Below, piece after piece: positions 1 to 12,846 of a stretch of DNA of 64,000 nt. Location: positions 33,538,501 to 33,602,500 of the forward strand of contig NC_092580.1 of assembly GCF_037975245.1 (NCBI RefSeq). The letters run 5' to 3'. Within the stretch, counting starts at the first letter, position 1, and each line of letters opens with the position of its first letter. The DNA comes from Apostichopus japonicus (Eukaryota > Echinodermata > Holothuroidea > Aspidochirotida > Stichopodidae). The position numbers and the translations under genes were made by a program. The notes under the pieces were generated by a model. That model was not told the origin of the DNA, did no database searches, and was given only the letters and a program-made list of their open reading frames with translations.

Positions 1-430
1 ACTTATTTTAATTGGATTTAACAGAATTCTCTCATCTTCCTATCTTTTGGAAAGACAGTTTGGTTTGGTCTGGCATTTCATGTGAATGAGATGAACAGAA
101 CTTCAGTGTTAACTTAACATGTACTTCCAGTACAACTGCACATATCTACAGTATAGGCAGTGCTACAGTATCATACTTTTCCCCCTTCTAGAAACCCAAG
201 ATTACATCATGTGTGGGATTACAGAAGCCAAGGTCTTCCATTATTATCTAATACCCTATCACCAAGACTATTGCACAAGTGTCCTAGTTGTGACCCTGTC
301 AAATCTTCCAACAACAGCTGTTGAGGTTTTAAAGCAGGGTCAACCATTGTCAATTGACCTTTCAATAAAACTTTAAACTTAATTGCATTCTGCCAAATAA
401 ACAAGCTTGTGATCTGTGTGATAGTTGAGC
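1..430. other. Non-coding, no gene recognised
   Basis: AT-rich unique-looking sequence. The short open frames here have no recognisable domains and no convincing splice context. It may be intron of the minus-strand SLC6 gene whose exon lies at 3865-4090, because the remaining exons of that gene must lie at lower coordinates. Confidence 0.4.
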
Positions 431-998
431 TTAAAAGAATAGTCCAGGTCAAATTTTCTTTTTGATATGTTAAAAAGGAATATAATCTTAGCATTCTGGT
501 GAAATTTGGATTCAATTCCTATTTACCGTTTTGGAGATACTGACAGCTGAAGTTGCCACTCTTCGTACCAAAAGTGAACTTGAAGCAAACAGGTGTGATG
601 TGATATTGCAGACTGACAAATAATGTTTTGTTTTTTCTTTATTTTTCAGTCTATTGATTTGACCTTAGATTGAATAGGGTTACTAGTTTGTCTATATGGG
701 GATGTGAAGATTATAAAATACCAATATCTACGGTACATTCACATTATGGTACATTAATAATATAAGACATAAAATTTTAAAGAAATACAAAACATTATTT
801 ATTGATGTGCAACAATGACATGTACACCTGTTTGCTCCAAGTTCAAGTTTGCTACAAAAAGAGCCAACTTCAACTGTCAATATCTCAAAAACGGTACATA
901 GGAATTGAATGCAAATTTCACCCAGAATGCTTAGATTACGTTCCTCTTAAACATATCAAATAAAAATTTTGATGACTTTTGAGTGATATGTGTTTTAA
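431..998. mobile_element. Fold-back MITE with TTAA ends, copy 1
   Basis: The left part (about 431-605) reappears inverted at about 820-998. For example, the stretch containing CCGTTTTGGAGATACTGACA on the left matches the complement of the stretch containing GTCAATATCTCAAAAACGG on the right. Both outer ends coincide with TTAA (431-434 and 995-998). The middle is AT-rich and non-coding. TTAA target sites are typical of piggyBac and Kolobok transposons, so this is probably a non-autonomous derivative. A related copy sits at 12847-13428. The arms have diverged, so it is old. Confidence 0.65.
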
Positions 999-3864
999 GT
1001 TTCCCTCACTTTCTACTGTAGTTTGGAACTTAACCAAGTCTAGAAAGACACTAGAAAGTGCTTCAAAGTTTGTCAATGTGTTTTTTGATTAATTAGTTTT
1101 GCTTAATTCCTTTATTAGAAGTGGCATCATATTTACAGCCGCTGTTGTTTGATTGATCAACCTTTTCTACAGTAACCTTATAGTGTCAACAATCAAAGAC
1201 ATAGCTTAAGAATGGTTGTGTTTTTTTTAAATCCTTTTCTTGGTATCACACCTACCTAGTTCCACATAACAACATGTTGTCAACCTGTCCAAACAGGCAA
1301 ACAATTGATTTTCAAGTTAACAACTCCCTAGGGCATCATCAATCTCATACAGGAAGGCGACACAACAGCATACAGATGAAAGAGTTTACTACCTTCATCA
1401 ATCGGCAAACGATATGTTCATGTTGTAGAGCATGACAGATCAATTTCAATGCCAGACCTGCCAAGTGGGCTCTAATTAGCACAGCTCCCTCCTACAGCAT
1501 ACAGATGAAATACTGTCTGGGTTTGCTATTCCATATGGTTCAATACAACATTGTACAAACTTTCTTTTCCATGACATCGAGAATGATCAGTACATTTGGG
1601 GCCCCTTGATCTGCAGAATGCCATGTTACCAGTGCTTTACATTGCGTCTACCTTGCATACTGTACGTTCTTTATAACTTCATCTGTGGACCTATTTGTGC
1701 CACTCCCCTTAGCTAAACAGACATTAACAAGACCATTCCTCATGATTATATCACAAATACCACAAATTCCACAATCATCTAAGTATGGAGATCGCATATT
1801 TTGTTTCAACAATAATTCACCCATACTCTCAAAGCATACATTTTCTTTTTCCCTATCTCCAAGTTGGTTAATTCACCCTACTCAGAGTGTATGAAAGACT
1901 TCTATGCAGTAAACACCAATTGCCTTAGAGAAAAGGCTATTGTAGCTACCAAGGCCATAAAAAGGCTAGTTTCAAAAGAAGACTAACTTAGTAACTTTAA
2001 TTCTTAGCTACTGTAGTTATTGTCAACTTTCTTTTCTTTCTTCAACTTTCTTTCAATCTCATGAGCTCAACATTCAGGAAGGACATGACTGTCCCCTGCC
2101 AATCTCTCCATAAGCGATAAACGACCATTCAACAGGAGCCGAAAAGGGGAAACAAGTTACACAAATACCTCCTAATTGCATGCCTGCTGAGTACTTCAGC
2201 AACTTGATTATAGTTTTTCATGAACTGTAGAGTAGACACCTCTAACTAACAATGGAAGAACCCTCCGTAAACCTTGACCAGTCGAGACTAGATGTGCAAA
2301 TGTTCATTAGACAAGCACACTAGGTCTGTATATTTCTGTACTGTAGCCCTCTTTCCTGGTATTAATATACATTAACTTTACCTTGGGGCGATCATAATAA
2401 ACCCAGTCTTGTTTCTATAGGGAATTGTAAAGAAACATTTTTTGTTCCTCTAATCAGATGAAACGAATCCATGTTGCAGTAGGTTTCAACGTCAACCTAG
2501 ACATATCTGATCTGTGTGTTAGAATCCATTGGCTGCTCCTAAACAGAGTCTATTTTGTCCTAATGTTTACCCTGATTTGACAAATTGTTGTTGTCAGAAT
2601 ATTCAGGGTTAATTATGGTGTCCCTCAAATCTAATGCAAAGCTAAACTATTTTCTTTCCACACCATTGACTTTAATATGTTAAATGCTATTAATCACATG
2701 TGGTGATATTCTGGGTGGAGAGAAGTAAATAATCATTATTTTCAAGCACCTTATATCTACCTCTTAACAGACAAGACTGGTTAATCTCAGGAATGTAGCA
2801 AAAAGGCAATCCGAAATTCAGATAATTAACCTTTTCAAATAGTAAAATCCCTCTCTGGTCTCAATGTATTCCGGACAATTTCCGTAAGATTTTATATCCA
2901 CTACGAAAACGTATGTGTAAACACTTTGGATGGTAGAATGAGAAGGAAGGGCAACGATCGGAGGAGCCGGTCGCTGAGGGTGCACAGTGTTAAAAGATTA
3001 CCAGGGCATACTAGACACGGTAGAATGAGGTGCTAAGGTTGTGAGGAGACAGGTAAGCGAGGAACGAAGTAAATTCAGGAATATTGCAACTGTGCTAGAT
3101 AGAACCAAACAAGTTACAAATCATGCAGGATCTTGCTTTATAGCAAGTCATTTTCAAACCATGTTTGAGAAGAGTCAACAAAGGTTCGGCAATGATCAAC
3201 ATTTAAATTTCTTGTGACAGGTTTAGCGCTCTTTCACGATGTCCTTGTCACGAGTACACATACTGCATCTGTTATTGGATGGTACAGAGGTAAAGTACTA
3301 TATATAGGAAATATTTCAAGATGTCTTTTTAATATTTTTAGGAATCAAAGTGTTTAATCAGGGACAGAGGTGACACCAGTTTAGGATACTTCTCCAAACA
3401 AGACTCTTAAGACGGGTTTCAAAGTTCTATATGTGGTTAACCACAGTATAAATCATTGGCCAAACTTATCTTGCTGTGCACAATTAACATTGCAAACATG
3501 TAGTAAAAAAGGTTATTGTATTCAAAGGTCTGTTTGTAAAATCTCAATATAGATTGCTGCAAACACCTACCACCCTTTGTGCCCCCCCCCCCAACATTAA
3601 AACCCCCAACCCAAACAGAAAAAATAAACTTTTCCACTGGGAATTCAACTCCTTGTAAAATCATCCCAATAGGTTAAAGTTTAAACTCAAGCACTTTGTA
3701 GCAGCTATGGAAATCTCCACTGTTACCAATTGCAACTGCACTATTGACGGTACCAATCAGACAACCAAAATTGTTTCTACAATTTCACAATTTATCATGT
3801 TACGTTTCTAGGCATAAAAGAAGTGAAAACGACTGAACGGAACCACATGTAGTACTTCATTTAC
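999..3864. other. Probable SLC6 intron, no other exon found
   Basis: About 2.9 kb lies downstream (minus-strand sense) of the SLC6 exon. I looked on the minus strand for the next expected SLC6 exon (the transmembrane 2 region) and found no convincing frame, so the intron probably runs out of the window. A poly-C run near 3581-3592 is the only low-complexity feature of note. Confidence 0.4.
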
Positions 3865-4090
3865 CTCCGCCATTTTTGTAACAGAGATATGGAAACCTCC
3901 AAATGTTGCCAAATCCCACAGCATAACCGATCATAGCCAGAAGGAAATCAAACTGGCCGCCCCAATGCTCACGCGGTGGGATTTCTTTCTTCTCTTTCCT
4001 CGTGACAGTGGGATTTGTTGTGTCAACCACTTTAGTGTCTTTCTCACCCATATCCACTGGTGGAACGGATTCGTACTTCGATTTAGACTC
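3865..4090 (-). CDS. SLC6 family transporter, N-terminal exon
   Basis: The frame encodes a charged cytosolic N-terminus, then an [10 protein letters not shown] segment, then the hallmark first transmembrane helix [15 protein letters not shown], ending in CYKNGGG. In SLC6 (neurotransmitter:sodium symporter) proteins this unwound TM1 segment forms part of the Na+ and substrate site; the family imports GABA, glycine, monoamines, taurine or amino acids with Na+ and usually Cl-. The exon ends at a GTAA donor (3864-3861, minus strand) inside the last Gly codon. Upstream, a pyrimidine-rich tract ending in CCCCAG marks a likely acceptor at 4092-4091, so the coding exon would start at 4090. An in-frame ATG at 4102 just before it could instead be the start codon if that acceptor is not used. 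The substrate cannot be told from this exon. Remaining exons lie beyond the left edge or were not found. Confidence 0.88.
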
Positions 4091-4560
4091 CTGGGGAAAC
4101 ATGAAAAGTAGAGAGCAGTTTTGTTTTGTGTCACAAATTGCAATAACATGTGCTTAATCAGACTTGCAAACAAACAACCAACATGGTAAACAACCAGCAT
4201 TGATCCCTTAGATTAGTGTTTGCGGATTAGTGTTTGCGGTGAGCCTTCTCTCGCCATCAAACATCCTTGAAAAGTAACTTAATGGCCAGTTCTGTTGCTG
4301 TGAGCCAGTGAATGTAACAAGGACTCTTTTAACATCTTGAGAAAAGCAAATATATAACTTCTCACAGCAAATATACAATCACACCATTGATGTATGTATC
4401 ACACTTTCAATAGCAAGTCCTTTAATGCATTCTCATAGCCTTGTTTTACAGCGCCCTGTTTCATGTGTTCTGGACAAAGTTGCTGATTTGGTAGCAAATG
4501 TTGCATGCATCAATTCTCACTACCGGACTCAATTCCTAACAATTACAATGTACTGTTTTC

Positions 4561-4630
4561 TCTTCTTTACCCTAAAACATTGGACAACGGACATATATGT
4601 CCGTTGTCCAATGTTTTAGGGTAAAGAAGA
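4561..4630. repeat. Perfect 70-bp palindrome without spacer
   Basis: Positions 4561-4595 are the exact reverse complement of 4596-4630. The centre is ACATATATGT and the outer ends are TCTTCTTTAC and GTAAAGAAGA. Symmetry stops abruptly on both sides. It lies about 0.5 kb upstream (gene sense) of the SLC6 exon. It could extrude a cruciform or give a 35-bp hairpin RNA. It is not part of any repeat that I recognise elsewhere in the window. Confidence 0.95.
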
Positions 4631-7600
4631 TTTTTGTTCATTCACTATGCATAATGCAGATACTGTATTCAATTGTTGTCCTTAATAAGGAGCTGAACAT
4701 TTACGGTCAGGGATAGGTAACCCTAATCCTTTAATTAAGGGATTCTTGGAAATCATATTAATCCTGTGAGTATTTTATCTGTCCAAGTGTGCAGTGTACA
4801 CATCATTTGGAATTACTGAACCTATGCTACCTCCATTTAATCCTCCCAATGAGACTCAATCTCTTAGGTCAACTTGATTAGTACAAAAGCAATCAATTAA
4901 CTTTCACCCAACAATTAAGCTGCAAAACCATTGATTGGTGGCTGATAGCCAGAAAAGGTTTTATACAAAAGATAACAAAACAAGCTATTGTGCTCAAGCT
5001 TAGGAAGCTAGGCAAGAATTTGTTGCTTTGTGTGTAAAGCTTAGAACACAGAGAGTGAAAGCTTTGCAGGAACAGGAAAGGAATTTCTCTGACAATGTTA
5101 GTATGCAAGGAGTGGCAGTCTTGCTAGTTTGATACACATGAAGATATGCAGTGCCCAATGATTTCTGTCTCCGTGAACAAACAGATAATTCTTCAATAAT
5201 TATGTTAATGAAGAGACTGCTAAACAATATTGTCTCATTTTCCCTTTCCTCTGACCTTTTAGAAAGCTTGAAAATATAACCTGTTTAACTTTCCATAAAT
5301 GATGATCCAAGTTGCAAAAATTATACCTCCAGTGAGTGGCTCATTTACATTTGGAGACCAAATTACTCTCCACATGAAGACCTGAATCTATGCGCGGGAG
5401 ATTTTCCATCATACGTCATTCTGACCCTGTGAGTATGTGATTACATGACATCCTCGTGTGGCACTCACTGCAGGCATGCAAACTATTACATTGTTAGATT
5501 GAATTCTGTGTCACTGCTCACAGGAATGCAATTCTATCTTCATGAGATGTGTTTTGTTCAGTTCCAGCTGTTTTTTTTCTTTTTCTTTCTTAAATGATAT
5601 CAGTTCTAATCTTTTGGGATATCGCATCAAGGAGCCTGAATTCAGAGGGTGAGCACTAAAAAATGCATGAGCATAGTACAAGCAAGATGCAGAAACAATA
5701 ACAGCTAATTCACTGCCTCCTTTCTTGACACATCTACTGTAACTACTGCATAACTTTCTCTTTTTTTGCCAGTTATTCACTGCCCCATGATTGTGGTTTG
5801 CAGTCCCACTAGTCTGTGTCTTACTTGAAATCAAAAGCTCCAGCACAAACCACAATACAACAATTAACAAATGCTGTTTGAGATACATTAGGTGTCACTG
5901 CCACTCCAGGACCAAAGGTATTCCAAGGATCCCAATTCTAACTTGCACAAATGGGATGTTGTTGATGTAAACAGTTATATTTGCAATTTTGCAGTGTCCC
6001 ATCACTTAATAATTACACTCGAGCATAATTACATTCTTTTACCTAAAATCAGAGAATCTAGCTTTTCCAAGCACATCTTGACTGCATTTTGCAAAATACA
6101 GTGTGAAATTCACACTATCAAATAGCATCATTCTGCACTGAACGTTTCCTTCATGATAAAGTTGACATGTTTTGTGCCAAGGTTAGGCCTACTGCACACA
6201 AGTATGAAGATAAATTTTGGTTAATGGGTCCCCTTCACCCATGAATACTGTAACAAAGTAAAACAATCCTAGGATGAAATACCTATTGATAATATTGCTG
6301 CAGTTGTCAGGTAACACTGTAGTATCAATTGGCTTACCCCGTCTCACCTTTCTGAATGGTAACAACTTCTAGATAGATTTCGGAATGGTTCTTAAGTAAA
6401 AGAGCAGGTAGAGGAATCAGCTAGGTGTATATCATGGTACAAGTCATGCTGGCATGACATCTGATTAGCTACATACTATTACTAACAGTCTGATTCAGTA
6501 ATGGAAATTTCCAAATAATTCAGTGAGCAGTATTGAAAGGGAAAGTCAAAGTGGAAATTGGCCAGAGCAACTGTGTCACAATTTGACTTCTGCTATAATT
6601 CTGTCTACTTCTATGGAAAAACATTTTCTGCCAATATAAAATTGCAGACCTGTGGGTTTTGCAACTGTAAACAAAAACTTTTTTTAAGTGCAAAGTGATG
6701 TAGATTAGCAGTTCAATTAATTGTGAAAGACAAAGAGGATGTGAACAAACTGTTGACAGCATACTAACAAAGTGTGTATATAAATGTATACAAGATTTGA
6801 ACATTCTAAATACAGAACATTGGATACATATGTTTAGTTTTAAATTGTAAGACTACATCTTCTGGCTTTCAAACCTCCTAACATTTAAACTGGTTTTGGC
6901 GGTATACAATAACTTTGCATGTCCCCATAATGTGTTATACATGTATGTAGCTGCACTGATAGACACTGTACAGTATGTTCATAAGTCAACTTGTTACTTC
7001 TTTTCAATAGCAACTTAGATCGACAAAGCCTTAACAGAAACAGGCAAAATTGGTACAGTGAATAAAGGGAAATATCAGTTATGTATTTGCAGACATTTTT
7101 TTTATCAACATAATTTAAATTAATCCTTTCAACTTTTTCAAAGTAGGCCTAGGCTAGATGAGTATGATATGAATCTTGTTGATCATATATTAGACTAAGT
7201 GAAAACTACTACTTAGTATTACTTTACTAGACCTGTTCTAGTTCTACTATAGCATAGATTAGTCAGGAACTTGGCCTAAGGACATCTGGGCTAGCTTAGT
7301 TTAATCACTACTGTATCATCAAGACTGAAGAGAAAAAGTGGACTTCAAAATTGTAATACTAGGCCTATACTGCACACAATCAGAGCCTGGCTTTAGTCAG
7401 TACAGTGCCGTCTAAGCTCATTGAAATGAAAGGCCAATAAATATACAACATTCAAGACCATAAAGTAGAAATAAATTGCAGTGGCACAAGATGTACAGTA
7501 AAGTAGCTTAAGCTACATCCATCAAATGATGATCAGTATGACAATGACTATGAATAATCAAAATTTAACTCCTTAGACTGGTATTCTCTTCATTTAATCA

Positions 7601-10600
7601 GGAATTATCAACATATGAACCTTTGACTGTTTAACTGAAATAGTTAAACAATAAGTTGAGGCCAAGGCTAGAATTAGAGCTCGAGCCTAGCATAAGTAAC
7701 AGTAGGCCTAGTGTTACTGTTAGACTTTCGCCAAACATACTCTTCGGCTAATTTCACTAGTTGGTATGTATGCGTTAGCGGTAAAGTGGGTAAGGCCTAG
7801 GTGAAATTTGGGCTAGGCGGTATGCAACTGTTTTTTGGTTGATTCTCCAACTGTAAGTGATAAAGGACTAGCCTAGACTGAAGTTAGGTCGAACGTTACG
7901 ACTTCGCCCAGGTTAAGTTGGAGCATAAGAATTAAGATATGACAATTAATGAGTTTTCATATAGGCCTAGGCAGTTTTATTATGATATTGATTGCTTCCT
8001 GCAGATCTGAATCTAACTCAGTGTTGCTGAAAAAATACGATAATCCTACCATTTTCTAGCCGTAGATACGGTTACGTTGACTTTGTTTTCCAAATTTACT
8101 CTGATAAATATTATAAGTAAAAAGTATAGATAGACGCTTCTTCATCCAAGCACTATTTTGCGAGACTCAAAGACTAGACTGCTTACTGCCACACGTGCAA
8201 CAGGAAAAATGTCAAATTAACTATCTGCAATCTATGTGACTACGCTTGTATGCACGATGTGTTTACATACACTACGCCCATTCATTGATAAAAAGAAAAA
8301 GCGGGTGTTTCGTGTAACCAAGAAGTGTACTACGAAGTGCGCATGCGTTCTCTGTGGAAAAATCCCCATGCTTTAACAGGAATATTTTTCGAATGGAAAA
8401 ATCCAGCTGACCCTTGTGTTGGAACACTGCCAATAGAGTGAAAGCTGTTAACCACAGGATCGGAATCTTGCTTCAGGTACTTTTTTGTTTACCTTTTAGC
8501 AGATTAGTGAACCCCGATACATACCTTCTCTGGTTTAGATATAGAACCGATACAGTAACTCATTTAATTGCGTACGAGACCGCAATGAACAGCAATGTAA
8601 GAATACGTTTGAAGACAATATGTGAATCATTGACGATCGCATTACATTTGGAATTAGTCATGTACGTTGCTGTCGTGTGGATAAGTGATGGAAATTTTCT
8701 GTCTTCTCTGAACCCGCAAGTTAATTTGTTCCGTGTACACACAACAGGATATAGTCGAGAATAAAGGGAAATGTTTTCAAGTACCTATTCGTATTTCAAA
8801 ACAGAAGAGTAAGGGGTTAGGGGGGTATAGGTCAGTCACAGGGTAACAAACTTTTAGCATTGACTCACAGCAACGTTAGAAAGGTTGTGTTGTGAGAGGG
8901 TTAACTGGGACCTTTTACGGCAGAAACGATTTGTTCAACTCGATTCAGTGCAAGGCTATAGCAAACACGCGATGACAATATTTATGTTCGGGTACATCGA
9001 CCGAACCGATAGTATTACACAAAGTTACATAAGTGTTACCCTTACACGCACCATTGCATAACTTGGTGTGTTATGACAGGTATGCTTTTGATAAGACGAA
9101 CCAGGAAACAACAATGATTAATGCTTGGATAGTCAATAATCAGCCAGAGTAATTAATATGACATATGGTCTCCAATGACGTTCAGTACACACTTCAACCA
9201 TACTATCGTATTTAAAGTTTTCTGCAGTTTATGGAGGGATAACAGAATGAAGTGATGATCATTTCAGAATAGTACTGATATAATTAAAACAAAAACTCCC
9301 ACTTCCCTGGGCTCCAGTCGTTACTATTGCAATTATCATATTGGAAACAATATGTCACCAGTTAACTTAGCAATACAACCACAACTATACAAATTCAAGA
9401 TATGAAAGAGAAACTATATGCACAATCTGTGCTTTCACTCTGATATTCCATGAAAGTCAATACTCAAAATAACTAGCTTGCCAAAGAACTGACTCCTCCT
9501 TTTCGAAAGCTAAAAATAAAACCAATTGAGAATTATCAGCAAATGAATAAAACTTTCCATCAGAATATGTACAGCATCGGTCAGCGATTGACCAATTTCA
9601 GATTTTATTCTGATCACCAATTGCATACGGCATGGACCCAAAGAAAATTCGGATATCTATAAAGTTACATTTTTTCCTTAGTCATAAGTCAGTGAGGCAG
9701 GAACAAAGCCGCATTATATCACGGCGCCGTTGGCGCTGCTCTTTGACGCGGTTTTTCCATCATGCGGCGCAAGATCGATTTGATAGACAAAGACGTTGTG
9801 GGCTGCACAATAACGTATATACTCATTCCGAGTAACCTCGGACAAGGGGGGGGGGGGCGTTGACGGATGTCATCGCCCCCAGAGTTTTATCATGGATGGG
9901 GGTGGGCGGGATATTTTTTCCCTCACTGCGGAAATTTTTTTATTGTGGTAGTTATAATATTCCCCTTGGAATTTTTTGGGGATTATCTCTCTTGGCATTA
10001 AGTAGACCAGTTTATAATTGTTAACAGATTATGGCTTTTGGGGCTGCTTCTTGTACACTTCCTTATATGCTTCAGTATCCGCATTTTCCTATACTGACTG
10101 GAATAGGTCAATATAGAAGATGGAAACGAAAAAGGACCAACAAAGAGAGGGTTCCTATAAGTACAGTCTTCATATATAGAGGTATAGGCCTAGCTTTGTT
10201 GAGGCCGGTGATGTGAGACTTAATACGAAAGATCCAATCGATTTCTTTACGTTTACGTTCAGTAGCGGATTTGAAGTTCGAGGCAATTTAACTACATTTT
10301 AGTTTTTTTGAGAGAATGACTATGAAGATTGAAATGTTCGGAAACTGGGAATCCTGCAAAATTATCACTATATATTTTTTTTTGTGATTATTAAAACGTA
10401 AGCGGAACCGGGAGCCTGTTTCACCTAAGACTTGGGACCCCTTAACAACTATCACTTCTACAAACATATGTAATTCGTTCTTTGCTCCTTAATCCGCTCC
10501 TGTATAGTCATGGTTTATTTGGTTTTAATTCCATCAATGCAACTTACACTTATGTAGCGTCATACTTTCATTGTGTTACATTTTGTACTTTTCATTCGAC

Positions 10601-10680
10601 TGCCAAGTATTGCTGACGAAGGTCCCATGGGGACCGAAAATTCCAATATATTTTCTAAAACTTTAATCCTTATTTGTCTA
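4631..10680. other. Non-coding region, no gene recognised
   Basis: Mostly AT-rich sequence upstream of the SLC6 exon. TAGGCCTA-like words cluster at about 7140-8000, and around 8150-8600 the sequence is less AT-rich and could be the promoter or 5' UTR of the minus-strand gene, but nothing confirms this. Open frames such as 8414-8764 have no domain or splice support. A poly-G run is at 9846-9857. Confidence 0.35.
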
Positions 10681-10715
10681 TTATGAGTCATATCTTATTT
10701 ATTTGGTTTCTTCTA

Positions 10716-10782
10716 ATAATATATATATATATATATATATATAAGTATGTATATATAAATGTATATATATATATATTTATAT
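10716..10782. repeat. (AT)n microsatellite
   Basis: An AT dinucleotide tract with short interruptions. It lies on the 3' side (minus-strand sense) of the tRNA-like SINE and may have grown from its tail. Confidence 0.8.
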
Positions 10783-10833
10783 AATTGAAAATCGTAATCA
10801 GTAAGAAAATCAAGAACAGTGAAAAAACTTTCA

Positions 10834-10904
10834 GCCTCCACCGGGATTCGAACCCGGGCCTTCCGCTCTGTACGCGGACACCCTAACCACTAGGCTATGG
10901 ACGC
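10834..10904 (-). mobile_element. tRNA-derived SINE head (or tRNA pseudogene)
   Basis: Read on the minus strand this is a 71-nt tRNA-like unit. It has an A-box-like TAGCCTAGTGGTTAGG, a five-pair anticodon stem TCCGC/GCGGA, a seven-base loop GTACAGA, and a B box GGTTCGAATCC in a CCGGG/CCCGG-type T stem. The acceptor arms GCGTCCA and TGGAGGC pair at six of seven positions. The formal anticodon ACA (Cys UGU) is not one normally used, and an AT-rich stretch leading into an (AT)n tract follows, so a SINE promoter head is likelier than a working tRNA gene. The body boundaries are not resolved. Confidence 0.6.
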
Positions 10905-11121
10905 TGATTGTATGTCCAGAGGTTCGAAACCGGTAAGGAAGGGCGTAATTCCACTGTAGGCGTTTGTCACCTGTATCGAACAATACTAGTTCTGTTTTTG
11001 GTGACATATTTTGCCTTACTCTAGTGATCAAATATGATGCTAACCAACTCGAAATCATTTGTGATTCCTAAAGCCGGATCTCGACTGAGATACTTTGAAC
11101 AGACTTTATGTTAATGCAAGT

Positions 11122-11130
11122 TAATATATA

Positions 11131-11219
<89 letters not shown>
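11122..11219. repeat. (AT)n microsatellite
   Basis: Nearly pure AT dinucleotides of about 100 bp. It abuts a short TTATTATTATT tract that is the tail of the neighbouring minus-strand retroelement. Confidence 0.97.
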
Positions 11220-11224
<5 letters not shown>

Positions 11225-11226
<2 letters not shown>

Positions 11227-11704
11227 ATTATTATTACACCGGTAAAATCACAGGGTCCAATGCGCTTAACAAAACATATTCAAAATACAAAAATACAATT
11301 GAATACACTTAACCATAGGTTTGTTTGAAATAAAACGTCTTTAACACTGATTTAAACGTGCTGATAGAGGTAAGGCTTCGTATTTCTGATGGTCACTTGT
11401 TCCACAACAACGGTGCGACATGGCTAAAAGCTTGCTCCCCGACTCGCTTGTTTGATCTACGAGTTGTGAGAGAAGAAGTTTCAGAGGATGACCGAAGGAT
11501 GCGAGAAGGCTTGTGGATATGGATTACTTCCTGCAAGTAGACTGGTGACAACTGATGAAGGCATTTGTATATACAGGTGATGATGCGAAATTGTATGCGG
11601 AAATGGCAAGGAATCCAGTGCAGTGAAGCCACAACAGGTGAGATATGGTCACTGTGATCAGTTTTGGAAATAAGGCGTGCCGCATTATTTTGAACTAGCT
11701 GCAT
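11225..11704 (-). mobile_element. CR1/L2-like LINE 3' fragment
   Basis: The minus-strand frame at 11393-11704 reads QNNAARLISKTD, then HISPVVASLHWIPCHFRIQFRI, then YKCLHQLSPVYLQEV, and ends SHVAPLLWNK. This is the conserved segment just after the reverse-transcriptase domain of CR1/L2/Jockey-type LINEs. After about 11393 the frame shifts, but remnants (FKSVLKTFYF-like) continue in another frame. The element ends with a GCGCATTGGACC-like motif and an (AAT)n tail near 11225, as in many CR1/L2-like elements. It is 5'-truncated and inactive. The tail resembles the short insert at 22757-22845. Confidence 0.85.
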
Positions 11705-12028
11705 ATATATATATTATATACGGTTTTTTTGCGTCATTTTCAGTTGGAATTATTTATTTACAACGTAGGATTGAGCTTTTCAACTTCAAATCACGGTGAC
11801 TTTCATGCAAAAATGCAATTCGGAAATGAGGCAGGTTAGACCGAGAAACTTTGTTCTTGCATAGGCACAAATAATTATATGCATGCATGGCAATACGCCC
11901 ATATACGAATAGCCAATAGCACGCATGTGCGCAATGCGTGATATGTTATTATAAGGAAGTATATTTGGCAATGATTATTTATTTGCCGGCAATTCACACA
12001 CTCAGTGGTTTATCAAGTTAAATATTAA

Positions 12029-12300
12029 TACCTCCGCAAAGGTCAGTTTAACAATTAAATGAAACCGGGACACTGTCCAGAGTTTCGTGGCTAAGGGTTT
12101 TTCCTTATATTATGTCACATGGAGACGTTTATGATATTTATATGTATATAAAATTACTACCTATATAACTAATGATATAAAATTACTACCTCCGCAAGGG
12201 TCAGTTTTAAGTATTACGAAAAAGAAACACTGTCCCGAGTTTCGTGGTGGTTTGTCCTTCTATTGTGTCACATGGCGACTTTTATTTAAATATATACGTT
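12029..12300. repeat. Diverged tandem duplication, about 155 bp
   Basis: Two direct copies share ACCTCCGCAA-GGTCAGTTT, then GACACTGTCC-GAGTTTCGTGG, then TTATGTCACATGG-GAC. The first starts near 12029 and the second near 12187. It may be part of an unrecognised repeat family. Confidence 0.7.
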
Positions 12301-12846
12301 TGTATATGTCATGTTGGTGACATGTGGTCATTTCATGTGATATGCGGTGTGTTTCCATTCACAAGTCGATTTGCATAAGTGAATAATTATTACATTGGAC
12401 TTTGCATACACCAGGATCTTTAGAATGCCAGTGCCGTCGGTAGAGCATGCATCCTGTTACATTATTTTGATCAAAATCATACCAGCTTGCCCTAATGGGG
12501 GTGTGGGTGGGGGGGGGGCTCCTCTCCCTGGATCCACACCTCAGATACCCCTCTACATAATGCGGGTTAGAAACCATGATGAAACCCAAGACAATGTCAC
12601 ATAAGCCATGTTTTTACGTATACACCTGCAGGTTATGTCTATAACTCAAACCGTAAGCCATGACTGGGTCGTATGCTGAAGGCCTATATATACCGGTATA
12701 ATAATAAGGCGTGCATCTATACCACGTCTGCAAGTCCATCAGTAACAAACATGTACAGTAGGCTACACATCCAGTGGCGACCGACAACATATTATTCTCC
12801 TATATTATGTCTACATTACATATATGCCTACATTAAGCCACATAAA

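Noticed and set aside
3857-4102. ATG at 4102 as certain start of the SLC6 protein
   Set aside because: It lies within a pyrimidine-rich stretch ending in CCCCAG that looks like a splice acceptor, so it may be intronic; kept only as an alternative.
8414-8764. 116-codon plus-strand open frame
   Set aside because: No recognisable domain, no conserved motif, no supporting splice signals; length is within chance for this composition.
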